Source: Aliikangiella maris (lineage in GTDB: Bacteria > Pseudomonadota > Gammaproteobacteria > Enterobacterales > Kangiellaceae). Taken from it: DNA of 64,000 nucleotides. Where the stretch lies: positions 186,001-250,000 of the forward strand of contig NZ_JBFDAH010000005.1 of assembly GCF_040719265.1 (NCBI RefSeq), given 5' to 3'. The notes under the pieces were generated by a model. It saw nothing but the letters and a program-made list of their open reading frames with translations. It did no database searches and was not told the origin of the DNA. Shown one piece after another: positions 9,469 to 19,116 of the stretch (position 1 is its first letter; each line of letters opens with the position of its first letter). Both the position numbers and the translations under genes were made by a program.

Positions 9469-10850
9469 TAAATTAATTTACCTGGATTTAACAGGTTTTT
9501 GGGATCCAGAGATTGTTTAATTGAGCGCATTAACCGAATTTCAGATTCAGAGCGAGAAAAATTTAAATAGTCTCGTTTTAATAATCCAACGCCATGTTCT
9601 GCAGAAATACTACCATTAAATGAAGCTAAAATTTTAAAAATATCAGGGTTAGCTTCTGCACAGGTTTGCTTGAATTGTTCAAGTGCCATGGCTGCTGGTT
9701 TTAAAATATTTAAATGCAAATTACCATCACCAATGTGACCAAACCAAATGGTCTCAAATTCAGGGTAGTGGGACTTTACAAAATCATCAACCGCAGTTAA
9801 AAACTCACCGACTTTTGATGGCGTAACTGCAATATCGTTTTTATAGGGCGGATAATGAGAAATGGACTCTGAAATACCTTCGCGGTATTGCCATAACTCT
9901 TCTGCCTGCTGGTTTGATTGACTAATCAATCCATCATCTAGCCAACCATTTTCGGCCGCATATTCAAATGCCATTAGCGCTTCATCGGTGGTCGCTTCAG
10001 AAACGGTTTCAAATTCGATAAGAACATAGTATTCGCTGGCGGCTTCAAACGGTGCTTTTAATTGCCGATGTTCAAGCACTTTATCGAGTGCAGCTTGCGA
10101 AAAAAACTCGAACGCCATAAGATCAATTTTTGATTGAAAATATTCCAGTATATTTGACACATTGGCCAGTTCGCTAACGGCTAATAACATAACTGAAGGT
10201 TCTTTGGGAGGCGTCGTTAAGCGCATTATTGCTTCTGTTATGATACCTAACGTACCTTCACTGCCAATGAAAAGGTGTCTTAAATCGTACCCCGTGGCGT
10301 TTTTAATTAGCCCATGATTTAACCGCATAATTTCACCTGTTGCAGTAACCACTGTTAACCCGGTGACCCAGTCGCGGGTTAATCCATATCTTAAAACTTT
10401 TATGCCACCCGCATTCGTTGCAATGTTGCCTCCAATCTGACTGGAACCACTGGAAGCAAAATCGACAGGGTAATAGAGGTTTTGCTCAGTAGCAAAATTT
10501 TGTAATTGCTCGGTAATAACACCTGCACCGCAAGTTACGGTGCGGTCTACTGCATTAAAATGTGAAATCTGATTTATCCGCTCTAATGATAATACCAGCT
10601 CTTTATTGGTGGCAACGGCTCCGCCGCTCAATCCCGTTCTGCCGCCAGAAGGAACCACCGCAATACTATTTTGGGCGCATAATTTGACAACAGCGGCAAC
10701 TTCTTCCGTTGAGGCTGGTCTGACAACTATTAGCGGATCCGCTTGGTAGAGTTTGCTCCAATCTTGTCCATAAGTGAGTAAATCTTCTTGTTCCGTTAAA
10801 ACGTATTGTTCGCCAACAATTACTTTTAACTGTTCGGTGAAATCTGACAT
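9468..10850 (-). CDS. FAD-binding oxidase, GlcD / D-2-hydroxyglutarate dehydrogenase-like
   Basis: 460 aa. The N-terminal PCMH-type FAD domain (about 35-215) includes VVPSGGRTGLSGGAV and the GGNIATNAGG segment. The C-terminal FAD-oxidase domain has the metal-site motif HIGDGNLHLN and SAEHGVGLLKRD near the end. Family members oxidise D-2-hydroxy acids (D-lactate, glycolate, D-2-hydroxyglutarate) and pass electrons to the respiratory chain or an acceptor protein. Substrate cannot be told from sequence alone. No glcE/glcF genes are adjacent, which favours a stand-alone D-2-hydroxyglutarate or D-lactate dehydrogenase. First gene of a two-gene operon with the ZIP-like protein. Confidence 0.85.
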   Translation of the reverse strand: MSDFTEQLKVIVGEQYVLTEQEDLLTYGQDWSKLYQADPLIVVRPASTEEVAAVVKLCAQNSIAVVPSGGRTGLSGGAVATNKELVLSLERINQISHFNAVDRTVTCGAGVITEQLQNFATEQNLYYPVDFASSGSSQIGGNIATNAGGIKVLRYGLTRDWVTGLTVVTATGEIMRLNHGLIKNATGYDLRHLFIGSEGTLGIITEAIMRLTTPPKEPSVMLLAVSELANVSNILEYFQSKIDLMAFEFFSQAALDKVLEHRQLKAPFEAASEYYVLIEFETVSEATTDEALMAFEYAAENGWLDDGLISQSNQQAEELWQYREGISESISHYPPYKNDIAVTPSKVGEFLTAVDDFVKSHYPEFETIWFGHIGDGNLHLNILKPAAMALEQFKQTCAEANPDIFKILASFNGSISAEHGVGLLKRDYLNFSRSESEIRLMRSIKQSLDPKNLLNPGKLI

Positions 10851-11307
10851 GGAAAGATCGCCTTTAATGGTTGCTGATAAATAATTTTAATACAGTTTAA
10901 ACTGAGCTTTTATCGCTACAGAATAAAATGTGTCTATAGCCAGAGGAGGTTGCGTATTTTGAACGGGTTCACCGTAAGGTTCAAGTCCGGCAATCAGATT
11001 TTGTCACTTTAAAGGCATAATGTCAGTTTTGAAAATGATGATTGACTTGTTAACTAAGCAAAAAATTAAATTGCGGTTATAGATGCTGATTTATTTTGTA
11101 AAGATTACGGCCCACTTACCATTAACGAAAATCAAAATTGCTTCTTAATTATAAACACACCGATTTGATCATATAAAAGTAAGACTGACTTAAGGAGTAG
11201 ATTATTAATAATATATTAAATTGATATTCTAAGAATAATAAAGGTTTTGTTGATAAGATTTATTGTAATGATAAGAAGTTTTCAGAGATAAATTGATAGT
11301 AACGACA
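10851..11307. other. Gene-free region with a structured tRNA-like segment
   Basis: About 460 bases. At 10959-10984 a compact hairpin is visible (TTGAA and CGG pairing with CCG and TTCAA), overlapping GGTTCAAGTCC, which matches a tRNA T-loop. The acceptor and T stems of a real tRNA do not form. The remainder is AT-rich with no ORF. Confidence 0.4.
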
Positions 11308-11383
11308 TGGTGGGCGCTAGTGGGCTCGAACCACTGACCCTCGCCTTGTAAGGGCGATGCTCTCCCAACTGAGCTAAGCGCCC
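11308..11383 (-). tRNA. tRNA-Val (anticodon TAC)
   Basis: Read on the minus strand, GGGCGCT at the 5' end pairs with the AGCGCCC before ACCA; CCA is encoded. D-arm, anticodon arm with TAC, and T-arm with GTTCGAGCC are all present. It has its own strong promoter. The eight bases ACGACATG at 11302-11309 are the exact reverse complement of 11383-11390, so leader and trailer can pair in the precursor. Confidence 0.97.
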
Positions 11384-11395
11384 ATGTCGTCAACA

Positions 11396-11431
11396 GGGGC
11401 GCATTCTAGTGACAAAATTATTACTCGTCAA
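11396..11431 (-). promoter_or_regulatory. Promoter of tRNA-Val
   Basis: Minus strand: -35 TTGACG (11426-11431), 17-base spacer, -10 TAGAAT (11403-11408), then a GC-rich discriminator GCGCCCC typical of stringently controlled stable-RNA genes. Confidence 0.85.
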
Positions 11432-11514
11432 CTATTAAATTAATTATTTTTTTAAACAGACAATTTGATAAACTATTCAGCTATGAAGATAAACCTGAAA
11501 AGTGAAAATTTTAA

Positions 11515-12936
11515 ATGTCAGTAAAAACCAGATTTGCACCATCTCCAACCGGGTATCTCCATGTGGGAGGCGCGCGCACAGCTTTGTATTCCTGGTTACA
11601 TGCAAAAGCCAATAGTGGTCAGTTTGTATTACGAATCGAAGATACCGATTTAGAACGTTCCACACCTGAAGCTGTTCAGGCAATTATGGATGGAATGGAA
11701 TGGCTTTCGCTAGACTGGAATGAAGGTCCCTATTTTCAAACCAAGCGCTTTGATCGTTATGCTGAAGTGATTGAGCAATTGATAGCCCAGGGAGATGCTT
11801 ATCCTTGCTTTTGTAGTAAACAGCGCTTAGATGATTTGCGAGAACAACAAATGGCAAATAAGGAAAAGCCTCGATATGACGGAAAATGTCGACATTTAGC
11901 GCCAGAGTCTATTGATTTATCTCAAGACCATGTCATCCGCTTTAAAAATCCGCAGGAGGGAGCTGTGACCTTTGATGATGTGGTGAAGGGACCTATCACT
12001 ATCGCAAATGCCGAACTGGATGATTTGATTATTGCCAGAACAGATGGTTCTCCCACTTATAATTTTACGGTGGTAGTTGATGATATGGATATGCAGATTA
12101 CCCAGGTTATTCGAGGTGATGACCATATTAATAACACGCCCCGGCAAATCAATATTTTCAAAGCGTTGAATGCGAATATCCCACAATATGGGCACGTACC
12201 GATGATACTTGGTGATGACGGTAAAAAATTATCTAAAAGGCATGGTGCTGTGAGCGTGATGCAGTATCGAGATGATGGATATTTACCTCAAGCGGTATTG
12301 AACTATCTCGTTCGATTGGGTTGGTCACACGGTGATCAGGAAATATTCAGCGTTGCTCAAATGATAGAACTATTTGATATTAATAATATCAATAAAGCCC
12401 CTTCGGCTTTTAACACCCAAAAATTAAACTGGTTGAATCAAACCTATATCAAGCAGTTACCACTTGATGTACTGTTACCACATTTGCAATGGCATTTAAA
12501 CAAAGCCAATTTAAATTTACAGGATGGTCCTGCAATAGGTGAATTAATTCCAGAATTTGCCGAAAGAATACAAACACTGGTTGAATTAGTTGAAGTGATA
12601 CGACCTTACTATAGTGACTTTGATAAGTTTGATGAAGGCGCTGCCAAAAAACATTTGCGTCCCGTTGCTCTGGAAGCGTTGGTTTGCGTAAAACAGAAAT
12701 TTGAAGCGTTAGCAGATTGGCAGCCAGAATTAATTCAACAAGCAATTGATGCAACAGTCAGTGAGTTAGAAATCGGTATGGGAAAAGTGGGTATGCCATT
12801 GCGCGTTGCCGTAACAGGGGCTGGTATGTCGCCGGCTTTAGATCTAACGCTTAAGTGGATTGGTAAAGACCGTGCGTTGCAGCGAATTGAATTTGCAATT
12901 AAATTTATACAAGAAAGATCGAAAACTAGTGGGTAA
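11515..12936 (+). CDS. gltX: Glutamyl-tRNA synthetase
   Basis: Charges tRNA-Glu with glutamate in the cytoplasm. 473 aa, normal length. Class I signatures are intact: the HIGH-equivalent HVGG at 16-19 after APSPTGYL, and the KLSKR loop before HGAVSV at about 240. The zinc region cysteines (CFCSKQ... GKCRHL) are present, as in E. coli-type enzymes. The C-terminal anticodon-binding part is complete. Only a weak ribosome site precedes ATG 11515, but the protein start matches the family. It is divergent from tRNA-Val. Confidence 0.97.
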   Translation: MSVKTRFAPSPTGYLHVGGARTALYSWLHAKANSGQFVLRIEDTDLERSTPEAVQAIMDGMEWLSLDWNEGPYFQTKRFDRYAEVIEQLIAQGDAYPCFCSKQRLDDLREQQMANKEKPRYDGKCRHLAPESIDLSQDHVIRFKNPQEGAVTFDDVVKGPITIANAELDDLIIARTDGSPTYNFTVVVDDMDMQITQVIRGDDHINNTPRQINIFKALNANIPQYGHVPMILGDDGKKLSKRHGAVSVMQYRDDGYLPQAVLNYLVRLGWSHGDQEIFSVAQMIELFDINNINKAPSAFNTQKLNWLNQTYIKQLPLDVLLPHLQWHLNKANLNLQDGPAIGELIPEFAERIQTLVELVEVIRPYYSDFDKFDEGAAKKHLRPVALEALVCVKQKFEALADWQPELIQQAIDATVSELEIGMGKVGMPLRVAVTGAGMSPALDLTLKWIGKDRALQRIEFAIKFIQERSKTSG

Positions 12937-12974
12937 ATCGTACAGGTATTGTCTATGCTTGGAGTAGGACAAAT

Positions 12975-13799
12975 ATGAATTTGGTTAGGAATTTATTATA
13001 TATTTGTTTGAGTATGTTTGCGCCGTTTTTAATAGGCGCAAATCATATTCAAATACTAACATCTAAGCCACAGCAAGGTAGTATGATTGTTGGTAAGCTG
13101 ATATCGGGCGAACGCGTTTATTTTGATAAACGAGAGTTGGTTTTAAACGATAAAAAGCTTTTTGTCTTTGGAGTGGGTCGAGAAGCTCCCGAAGAGATCA
13201 GTCTGACGATTATCGCAAATAACCAGCAAGTTAACATTCCAATAAAAATCAAACAACGACAGTGGAAAATTGAGCGGGTAGATGGATTACCCCCCGCAAA
13301 AGTCAATCCAAAGTCTGCGGAAACGATACAAAGAATTCGCCAGGAAGCAGGTTTAGTGCGCCAGGCTCGCAGTCAAATGAGTCGCTTAGAACTATTTGAT
13401 GATGCCTTCATTTTGCCTGCGAAAGGGCGTATTTCTGGATACTATGGTAGTCAAAGAGTACTCAACGGAGAACCTAAGCGCCCGCATTACGGGTTAGATA
13501 TTGCAAATAAAACCGGCACACCGGTTTTAGCTGCGCTTGGTGGTAAAATTACTCTGGTGCATCATGATATGTTCTATTCGGGGGGGACTTTGATAATCGA
13601 TCATGGGTATGGTATCAGTTCAACTTATATCCACCTCAATTCAATCGATGTGCAAGAAGGCGATATAGTTAAACAAGGGCAACAGGTTGGTACAATTGGG
13701 GCAACGGGGAGGGCTACCGGACCACACTTGGATTGGCGAGTAAACTGGTTTGATACCAGACTCGATCCACAATTACTCATTAACGAATTGAACAATTAA
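12975..13799 (+). CDS. M23-family peptidase / LytM-like protein, exported
   Basis: 274 aa with a signal peptide (cleavage near LIGA). A beta N-terminal domain is followed by a LytM/M23 domain (about 150-265). Zinc ligands His171 and Asp175 (HYGLD) are present, but the usual HxH near the end reads His241-Leu-Asp243 (GPHLDWRV). In LytM the second His of that motif binds zinc, so this protein would use Asp or be a non-catalytic amidase activator. Related proteins with HLDW exist, as far as I recall. The likely target is peptidoglycan. It lies 38 bases after gltX and 14 before the next gene, probably co-transcribed. Confidence 0.87.
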   Translation: MNLVRNLLYICLSMFAPFLIGANHIQILTSKPQQGSMIVGKLISGERVYFDKRELVLNDKKLFVFGVGREAPEEISLTIIANNQQVNIPIKIKQRQWKIERVDGLPPAKVNPKSAETIQRIRQEAGLVRQARSQMSRLELFDDAFILPAKGRISGYYGSQRVLNGEPKRPHYGLDIANKTGTPVLAALGGKITLVHHDMFYSGGTLIIDHGYGISSTYIHLNSIDVQEGDIVKQGQQVGTIGATGRATGPHLDWRVNWFDTRLDPQLLINELNN

Positions 13800-13813
13800 C
13801 TGGTAGGTTTAAA

Positions 13814-14833
13814 GTGCTAAGTTATTTAGAAGTTTCTGATGGTTTTATACAACTTTCAAAACAAGCGCATTTGGCTGAGTACGAGCAGTGGCAGCAATTG
13901 CCCAATCAAGTTCAGTTAAAAATGCATGATGTTGGTGTGTTAGAAGTCAAGCCGCGCCTGAAATCAAATAAAGCTTTGATTATATCGTGTGGCGTACACG
14001 GTAATGAAACCGCACCAATTGAAATTGTGTCGTCTCAAATTAGTGATATTGTTCGCGGTGTTATTGAGCCTAGAGTGAACCTGTTATATGTTTTAGGTAA
14101 TCCAGAATCAATGAAACTTGGAAAGCGGTTTGTTGCGATTAACATGAATCGGTTATTCGCTGGTGCGTATAATAATTATCCACTAGATGAAGAAAATGAG
14201 TATGAACTTAACCGCGCACAGCAGTTAGAAAATTATGTGAGTGACTTTTTCACTCAGTCTCATGTTGAGTCAAGAACTCATCTTGATTTGCACACAGCTA
14301 TTAAACCTTCTTATCACCAAACTTTTGCGATAAGACCGCTCAAGGAAAATAAAAGTCGGCTAAATGATAAAAATCGACGCTTTTTATTAGCGATGGGAAT
14401 GGAGGCTGTATTACAACATAATAAACCATCGACCACTTTTTCATATTATTCAAGTCAAGCATTTGCCGCAGAGGCTTACACGTTGGAATTGGGTAAAGTT
14501 AAACCCTTTGGCGAAAATAATCCGCAAGATTTTGCTGACGCCATTTATTGCTTAAACTGTATCGTTCAACAAAATGATATTGTTGCACATGATCCGCAAA
14601 AGTTAATCGAATATAAAGTTGTTGCCGAAATTATTCGGCACAGTGAGTTTTTTAAGTTTTATATCAATGAAGAAGTTGAAAACTTTACCCCATACCCTCA
14701 AGGTTATTTAATTGCTGAAGATTTTGATTATAACTATCGCGTGGCATATTCTGAAGAATCGGTGGTTTTTCCTAATCCTGATATACCTATTGGCCAACGT
14801 GCTGCGGTCATGGTCACTAAAGTTACTGAATAG
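13814..14833 (+). CDS. astE: Succinylglutamate desuccinylase / aspartoacylase family protein
   Basis: 339 aa zinc carboxypeptidase-like enzyme. AstE releases succinate from N-succinylglutamate in the last step of arginine catabolism. The zinc motif SCGVHGNETAP (His and Glu ligands) lies at about 58-68, with the third ligand in THLDLHTAIKPS at about 155. Length fits AstE. The start is GTG 13814, with GGTAGG just upstream; no better ATG exists. The other ast genes (astA, B, C, D) are not here, so the pathway assignment rests on the sequence alone. Confidence 0.82.
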   Translation: MLSYLEVSDGFIQLSKQAHLAEYEQWQQLPNQVQLKMHDVGVLEVKPRLKSNKALIISCGVHGNETAPIEIVSSQISDIVRGVIEPRVNLLYVLGNPESMKLGKRFVAINMNRLFAGAYNNYPLDEENEYELNRAQQLENYVSDFFTQSHVESRTHLDLHTAIKPSYHQTFAIRPLKENKSRLNDKNRRFLLAMGMEAVLQHNKPSTTFSYYSSQAFAAEAYTLELGKVKPFGENNPQDFADAIYCLNCIVQQNDIVAHDPQKLIEYKVVAEIIRHSEFFKFYINEEVENFTPYPQGYLIAEDFDYNYRVAYSEESVVFPNPDIPIGQRAAVMVTKVTE

Positions 14834-14925
14834 CTAACCGGCTAATCTGTGAAACTGGTCGGGTTTGTTAGCGGGAATTAAATTAATATAACAGGGATGT
14901 AGGCGAATAATAATGATGGATACTT

Positions 14926-16116
14926 ATGAAACGATATTATTGGTGGTTGTTAGTCGGGGCAATCACCTTAAGCACCCATTTGCAAAGTGCTCAACTTGAC
15001 AAGAATGATACATCTGATGCACGTGAACTAAATGATAACAAATCAGTTGATATTAATTTTGATAGTATTGCAGTATTTGGTATAGATAGTAACCCATTGG
15101 GGTTATCTGATGAACTTGAATTTGAAGACGAAACCTTTGCGCTGGCTGGGTTTTATTCAAACAGCCAGCTATTTGATTGGGTATTTTGGGACATTAGTGT
15201 TGAAAAGGCCCAATACTTTGATGATGCTCGTATAGATTGGTTTACCTATTGGGCCGATGTGAAATTGGCACATGATTTTTCTATCAAAACGGTTCCATTT
15301 GCCTTCGAGTTAGGCGGAAAAACTCAGCATTTTGATGAGACTTATGTGGATACTCGAACGGGAAGGATTGCGGTTTATCAAGAACAATCCATTGCTGATC
15401 GTTTTGACAGAGACGTTGAAGCATACTACTTTCAGCTGTCTTATCCAATGAGCACTCGTGGCCATATTGGACTCACTTATTCTGAACAAAAAAATGATTA
15501 CCAAGATTACGCAATTGATGAACTTGATAATCTTGATAATGATGAAGTAACGACGCAACTGAGTTTCGTTTTCTATCCGGCTCAATTCAGTGAGTTTTAT
15601 CTAAATTTCAGTGAAACGAAGCGGGAATATTTAATGAGACAAGATAGGGATTTAGCTGGCGAATTAATAGCCGAAACCGTATTACAATTTCATGATTATA
15701 TAACAGATATTGGATTTAGGTATTTACCCAGTGAGCGAAATCAATGGCAATTTGGATTTAGTTATACCAACCGTTCATCACAAGGTACGCAATATTATGA
15801 TTCTCAGCGAGGGCAATTATTTATTGAAGGCGAGTTTAATCTTGCTGACTTTCATCGACTCAAAACTCGACTTGATTATCAGACCTTTTTCTATGATGAA
15901 AGTTTAGGCCAGACGATGGCTTATTTTGAAAAAGATGATATCGATCGTCATGGTGCGACATTATCAATAGAATACACACTAACCCTTGCGACGTTACTTG
16001 ATTCACATTTATCATTTTATGGTCGTTTGAGTGCGAGCCAGTTTGAAAGTAACGATAGACGCTATGCTTTCGAGCGCCAGCAAATAATGGCAGGCTTTCG
16101 TTGGTACTTAAAATAG
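14926..16116 (+). CDS. Predicted outer-membrane beta-barrel protein, unknown function
   Basis: 396 aa with a signal peptide (MKRYYWWLLVGAITLSTHL, cleavage after QSA). The mature part is rich in Tyr, Phe, Asp and Glu, with alternating polar/aromatic strands (FQLSYPM, GHIGLTYSEQ, WQFGFSYTNRS, HLSFYGRLSASQ) ending in FRWYLK, as in outer-membrane barrels. I recognise no specific family. It is followed at 38 bases by the yjbR-like gene. A porin-like or surface role is inference. Confidence 0.65.
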   Translation: MKRYYWWLLVGAITLSTHLQSAQLDKNDTSDARELNDNKSVDINFDSIAVFGIDSNPLGLSDELEFEDETFALAGFYSNSQLFDWVFWDISVEKAQYFDDARIDWFTYWADVKLAHDFSIKTVPFAFELGGKTQHFDETYVDTRTGRIAVYQEQSIADRFDRDVEAYYFQLSYPMSTRGHIGLTYSEQKNDYQDYAIDELDNLDNDEVTTQLSFVFYPAQFSEFYLNFSETKREYLMRQDRDLAGELIAETVLQFHDYITDIGFRYLPSERNQWQFGFSYTNRSSQGTQYYDSQRGQLFIEGEFNLADFHRLKTRLDYQTFFYDESLGQTMAYFEKDDIDRHGATLSIEYTLTLATLLDSHLSFYGRLSASQFESNDRRYAFERQQIMAGFRWYLK

Positions 16117-16153
16117 TTCGATTCGGATAGTTCGACTAAAATAGAAGGTGACA

Positions 16154-16525
16154 ATGACGCTGCGACAATTAATTGAATATCTATCAGCCAAGCCTGGCGC
16201 AAAAGATAGTTTTCCATTTGGTCCTAAAGTTCGGGTTTTTAAAGTTTGCCATAAAATGTTTGGGTTAATTGCTGAAGATGAAAACCCACCAAGGATTAAT
16301 TTAAAATGCGATCCCGATCAAGCTGTCGCTCTGCGTGATATGTTTGATGCCGTATTACCCGGATACCACATGAACAAGAAACACTGGAATACAGTTATTC
16401 TGGATGACAGTATTCCACAAGGCGAGATTGAAAGTATGATTGACCATTCCTACCAATTAATTGTTGATAATTTCACTAAACAACAAAAGCTTGAGTTACA
16501 AAAGGAAATAGAAGACGCCGAGTAG
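16154..16525 (+). CDS. MmcQ/YjbR family protein
   Basis: 123 aa. It has the family's hallmark features: an early PGAKDSFPFGP segment, KMFGLI, PRINLKCDP, and a late GYHMNKKHWNTVILD. The fold is CyaY-like and DNA binding has been proposed, but no enzymatic role is known. ATG 16154 is preferred over the GTG at 16148, because AGAAGG at 16143-16148 sits at proper spacing. Confidence 0.88.
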   Translation: MTLRQLIEYLSAKPGAKDSFPFGPKVRVFKVCHKMFGLIAEDENPPRINLKCDPDQAVALRDMFDAVLPGYHMNKKHWNTVILDDSIPQGEIESMIDHSYQLIVDNFTKQQKLELQKEIEDAE

Positions 16526-16556
16526 ATATTTTTTAACTTGGTATTTCTCTAGAGTA

Positions 16557-17501
16557 CTATTTTTTATGTGGATAAATACGGGCTTCGCCTTGTGGTCGTG
16601 TTCTAAATCTTTGGTGAAGCCACATGTAATCTTCCGGATTTTCTCGTAAATAGTTTTCTAGATATTGATTGATTCGAGTTGCATCCTCAATCTCATTTTC
16701 TCCAGGAAAATTTTCCAGAGGGGGATGAATTTCGATCGAAATATTGTGTCCATCCTGGCTTCTTTTTTGCGTCATTGGAATGACCATTGCACCGCTTAAT
16801 TTAGCGAATTTAGTGGTTGCCGTAATCGTTGATGCCGCAGTCCCAAAGAATGGGACAAAGACTGAAGATTTTTTTGAGCCATAATTTTGGTCAGTGGCAT
16901 ACCATACGATTTTATTATTTTTTAGTGCTTTAACTGTAGCACGTATATCACTTTGTTTGAGCAGCTGCCGCACATGTTTTAATCTACCTCGGCACATTAG
17001 TTTTTCAGTTAGTGGGCTTTTATTGGGTTTATACATGGCGCAAATCGGGTAATGTTTTGCCAGTAGTGAACCACCAATTTCTAAGCTGGTTAAATGGAAG
17101 CTAAGTAAAATAATTCCTCGTTGCTCAGCTATCGCATCATCCAGATACTGTTGTCCAGAAATAGTGTAATGCTGTTGATATTGTTGTAACGAAGTAAACC
17201 AACAGGTTGCTGTTTCCAGCATGCCTAACGCCGTTAAATAAAAATTTTCTTTAAGTAACTTTTCTCGCGCTTCTTCAGATTTCTCTGGAAAGCAGAGTTT
17301 TAGATTAATTTGTGCAATATTTCGACGGCGCTTACCAAAACGCAACATAAATGAAGCAATCACTCTTGCAAGTTGATTTTTTAAGCGGAATGGTAGCTGG
17401 GCGATTAGCCAGGTTAAGGCAAAACCAATCAATGGCAACCAATATTTTGGCCTAAGTACAAAATAACTAAAACTTAAACTTGATGGTTCACTTGTTTTCA
17501 T
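16557..17501 (-). CDS. LpxL/HtrB-family lipid A acyltransferase
   Basis: 314 aa, with one N-terminal membrane-associated segment (about 15-35). The acyltransferase signature HLTSLE (His-x4-Glu) lies at about 137-142 and the C-terminal WLHQRFRTRP is typical of LpxL/LpxM. It should add a secondary acyl chain to lipid A at the inner membrane. ATG 17501 is chosen; an upstream TTG would lie inside a TATAAT sequence (17523-17528) that looks like a -10 box. It follows the SulP gene on the same strand by about 60 bases. LpxL versus LpxM cannot be settled. Confidence 0.87.
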   Translation of the reverse strand: MKTSEPSSLSFSYFVLRPKYWLPLIGFALTWLIAQLPFRLKNQLARVIASFMLRFGKRRRNIAQINLKLCFPEKSEEAREKLLKENFYLTALGMLETATCWFTSLQQYQQHYTISGQQYLDDAIAEQRGIILLSFHLTSLEIGGSLLAKHYPICAMYKPNKSPLTEKLMCRGRLKHVRQLLKQSDIRATVKALKNNKIVWYATDQNYGSKKSSVFVPFFGTAASTITATTKFAKLSGAMVIPMTQKRSQDGHNISIEIHPPLENFPGENEIEDATRINQYLENYLRENPEDYMWLHQRFRTRPQGEARIYPHKK

Positions 17502-17559
17502 ACGTTTGTGTAGCGTTACCAAATTATAAGTTAAATTAGTTGCTGAATTAGCGCCGTGA

Positions 17560-19116
17560 TTAAGCTAGCTTACTGTCAGCAACGTGATAATCCGGATCTT
17601 CAATAACATTGACTTCAACTAAGTCACCTGCATTTTTCAATAGCTGTTTGCACTCTGGACTTAAATGGCGATAGTGGAGTGTTTTACCACGTCGCTGATA
17701 CCGCTCTGCCAGCGTATCGAGTGCTTCAATGGCAGAGTGGTCATAAACTCTCGCTTGCGCAAAATCAACAATAATATCCTCTGGGTCGGTTTGCGGCGAA
17801 AAGATATCCTGAAAGTTTTGAATTGAACCAAAAAATAATGGACCATGCATCAAATAAATTTTCGAACCATTTTCGTTCACTGATTTTTTTGCATAGATAT
17901 TTTTCGCTTGTTTCCAAGCAAAGACTAAAGCTGAAACAATAACACCAACAACAACAGCAATTGCCAAATCAGCTAATACGGTAACGCCTGATACCAATAT
18001 AATCACGATAGCATCAGATTTAGGTACCTTATTAATCATGTTGATACTCGCCCATTCAAAAGTACCTAAAACTACCATAAACATTACGCCAACCAGTGCT
18101 GCCAGTGGAATTTGCTCTATTAAACTTGAGCCAACCAATATAAAGAAAAGTAATGACAATGCTGCCGTAATACCAGAGAGTCGGCCACGTCCACCAGCAT
18201 TAATATTGATCATACTCTGACCAATCATTGCGCAACCGCCCATCGCACCGAAAAATCCACATACAAAGTTGGCAGAACCTTGTCCGATGCATTCTCGGTT
18301 TCCCTGACCACGGGTTTCGGTCATTTCATCGATGAGTGACAAGGTCAATAAAGATTCAATCAGGCCAATTGCAGCTAATATTAACGCATAAGGAAAGATA
18401 ATACTCAAGGTCTCGAGAGTCATGGGAACTTGTGGTATTGAAAAACTCGGTAACCCAGCCGCGAGGGTGGCATCTGGATTACCTGATTCGCCACGTACAA
18501 AATCAATGACATTTGGTATAGGGGCATCTAACCAGATAACCAGTCCCGAAACAATCAGAATAGCAGCTAATGAAGCCGGGATTGCTTTAGTTATTTTCGG
18601 CAAAAAGTGAATAATAGCCATAGTCAGGGCGACCATGCCGATCATCCAGTAGAGCATTTCACCACTCATCCACTGCTTCTCACCAAGCTGATTAACGACT
18701 TCAAACTGTCCCAGTTGAGCAAGAAAAATAACGATTGCCAAGCCATTTACAAACCCTAACATTACGGGGTAGGGTACCATTCTGATAAACATACCCAGTT
18801 TAAATACGCCTGCGAGTATTTGCAAAATGCCGGTAAGTACCACTGCAGCAAATAAATACTGCGCGCCATGCTCGGCTACCAAACCAACCATAACTACCGC
18901 CATAGCGCCTGTTGCGCCCGAGATCATACCAGGACGACCGCCAATGGTGGCCGTTAATAAACCAACAAAAAAAGCGGCATATAAGCCAACCATTGGGTCC
19001 ACACCCGCTACAAAAGCGAAGGCTACAGCTTCAGGTACTAATGCTAATGCAACAGTTAATCCGGAAAGCAGATCATTCTTGATACTATAATTTGAGCGAG
19101 AGATTAAATTAAACAC
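17560..19116 (-). CDS. SulP-family anion transporter with STAS domain
   Basis: 518 aa. About 10-12 membrane segments start with the conserved GLTVALALVPEAVAFA region. A Gly-rich GGRPGMISGATGA repeat follows, then a cytoplasmic STAS domain from about 405 (FGSIQNFQDIF... DFAQARVYDHSAIEAL). Family members move sulfate, bicarbonate or other anions; the substrate is not decided by sequence. The start is GTG 19114-19116 with AGAAG upstream. It sits upstream of the lipid A acyltransferase gene and is divergent from rmf. Confidence 0.9.
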   Translation of the reverse strand: MFNLISRSNYSIKNDLLSGLTVALALVPEAVAFAFVAGVDPMVGLYAAFFVGLLTATIGGRPGMISGATGAMAVVMVGLVAEHGAQYLFAAVVLTGILQILAGVFKLGMFIRMVPYPVMLGFVNGLAIVIFLAQLGQFEVVNQLGEKQWMSGEMLYWMIGMVALTMAIIHFLPKITKAIPASLAAILIVSGLVIWLDAPIPNVIDFVRGESGNPDATLAAGLPSFSIPQVPMTLETLSIIFPYALILAAIGLIESLLTLSLIDEMTETRGQGNRECIGQGSANFVCGFFGAMGGCAMIGQSMININAGGRGRLSGITAALSLLFFILVGSSLIEQIPLAALVGVMFMVVLGTFEWASINMINKVPKSDAIVIILVSGVTVLADLAIAVVVGVIVSALVFAWKQAKNIYAKKSVNENGSKIYLMHGPLFFGSIQNFQDIFSPQTDPEDIIVDFAQARVYDHSAIEALDTLAERYQRRGKTLHYRHLSPECKQLLKNAGDLVEVNVIEDPDYHVADSKLA

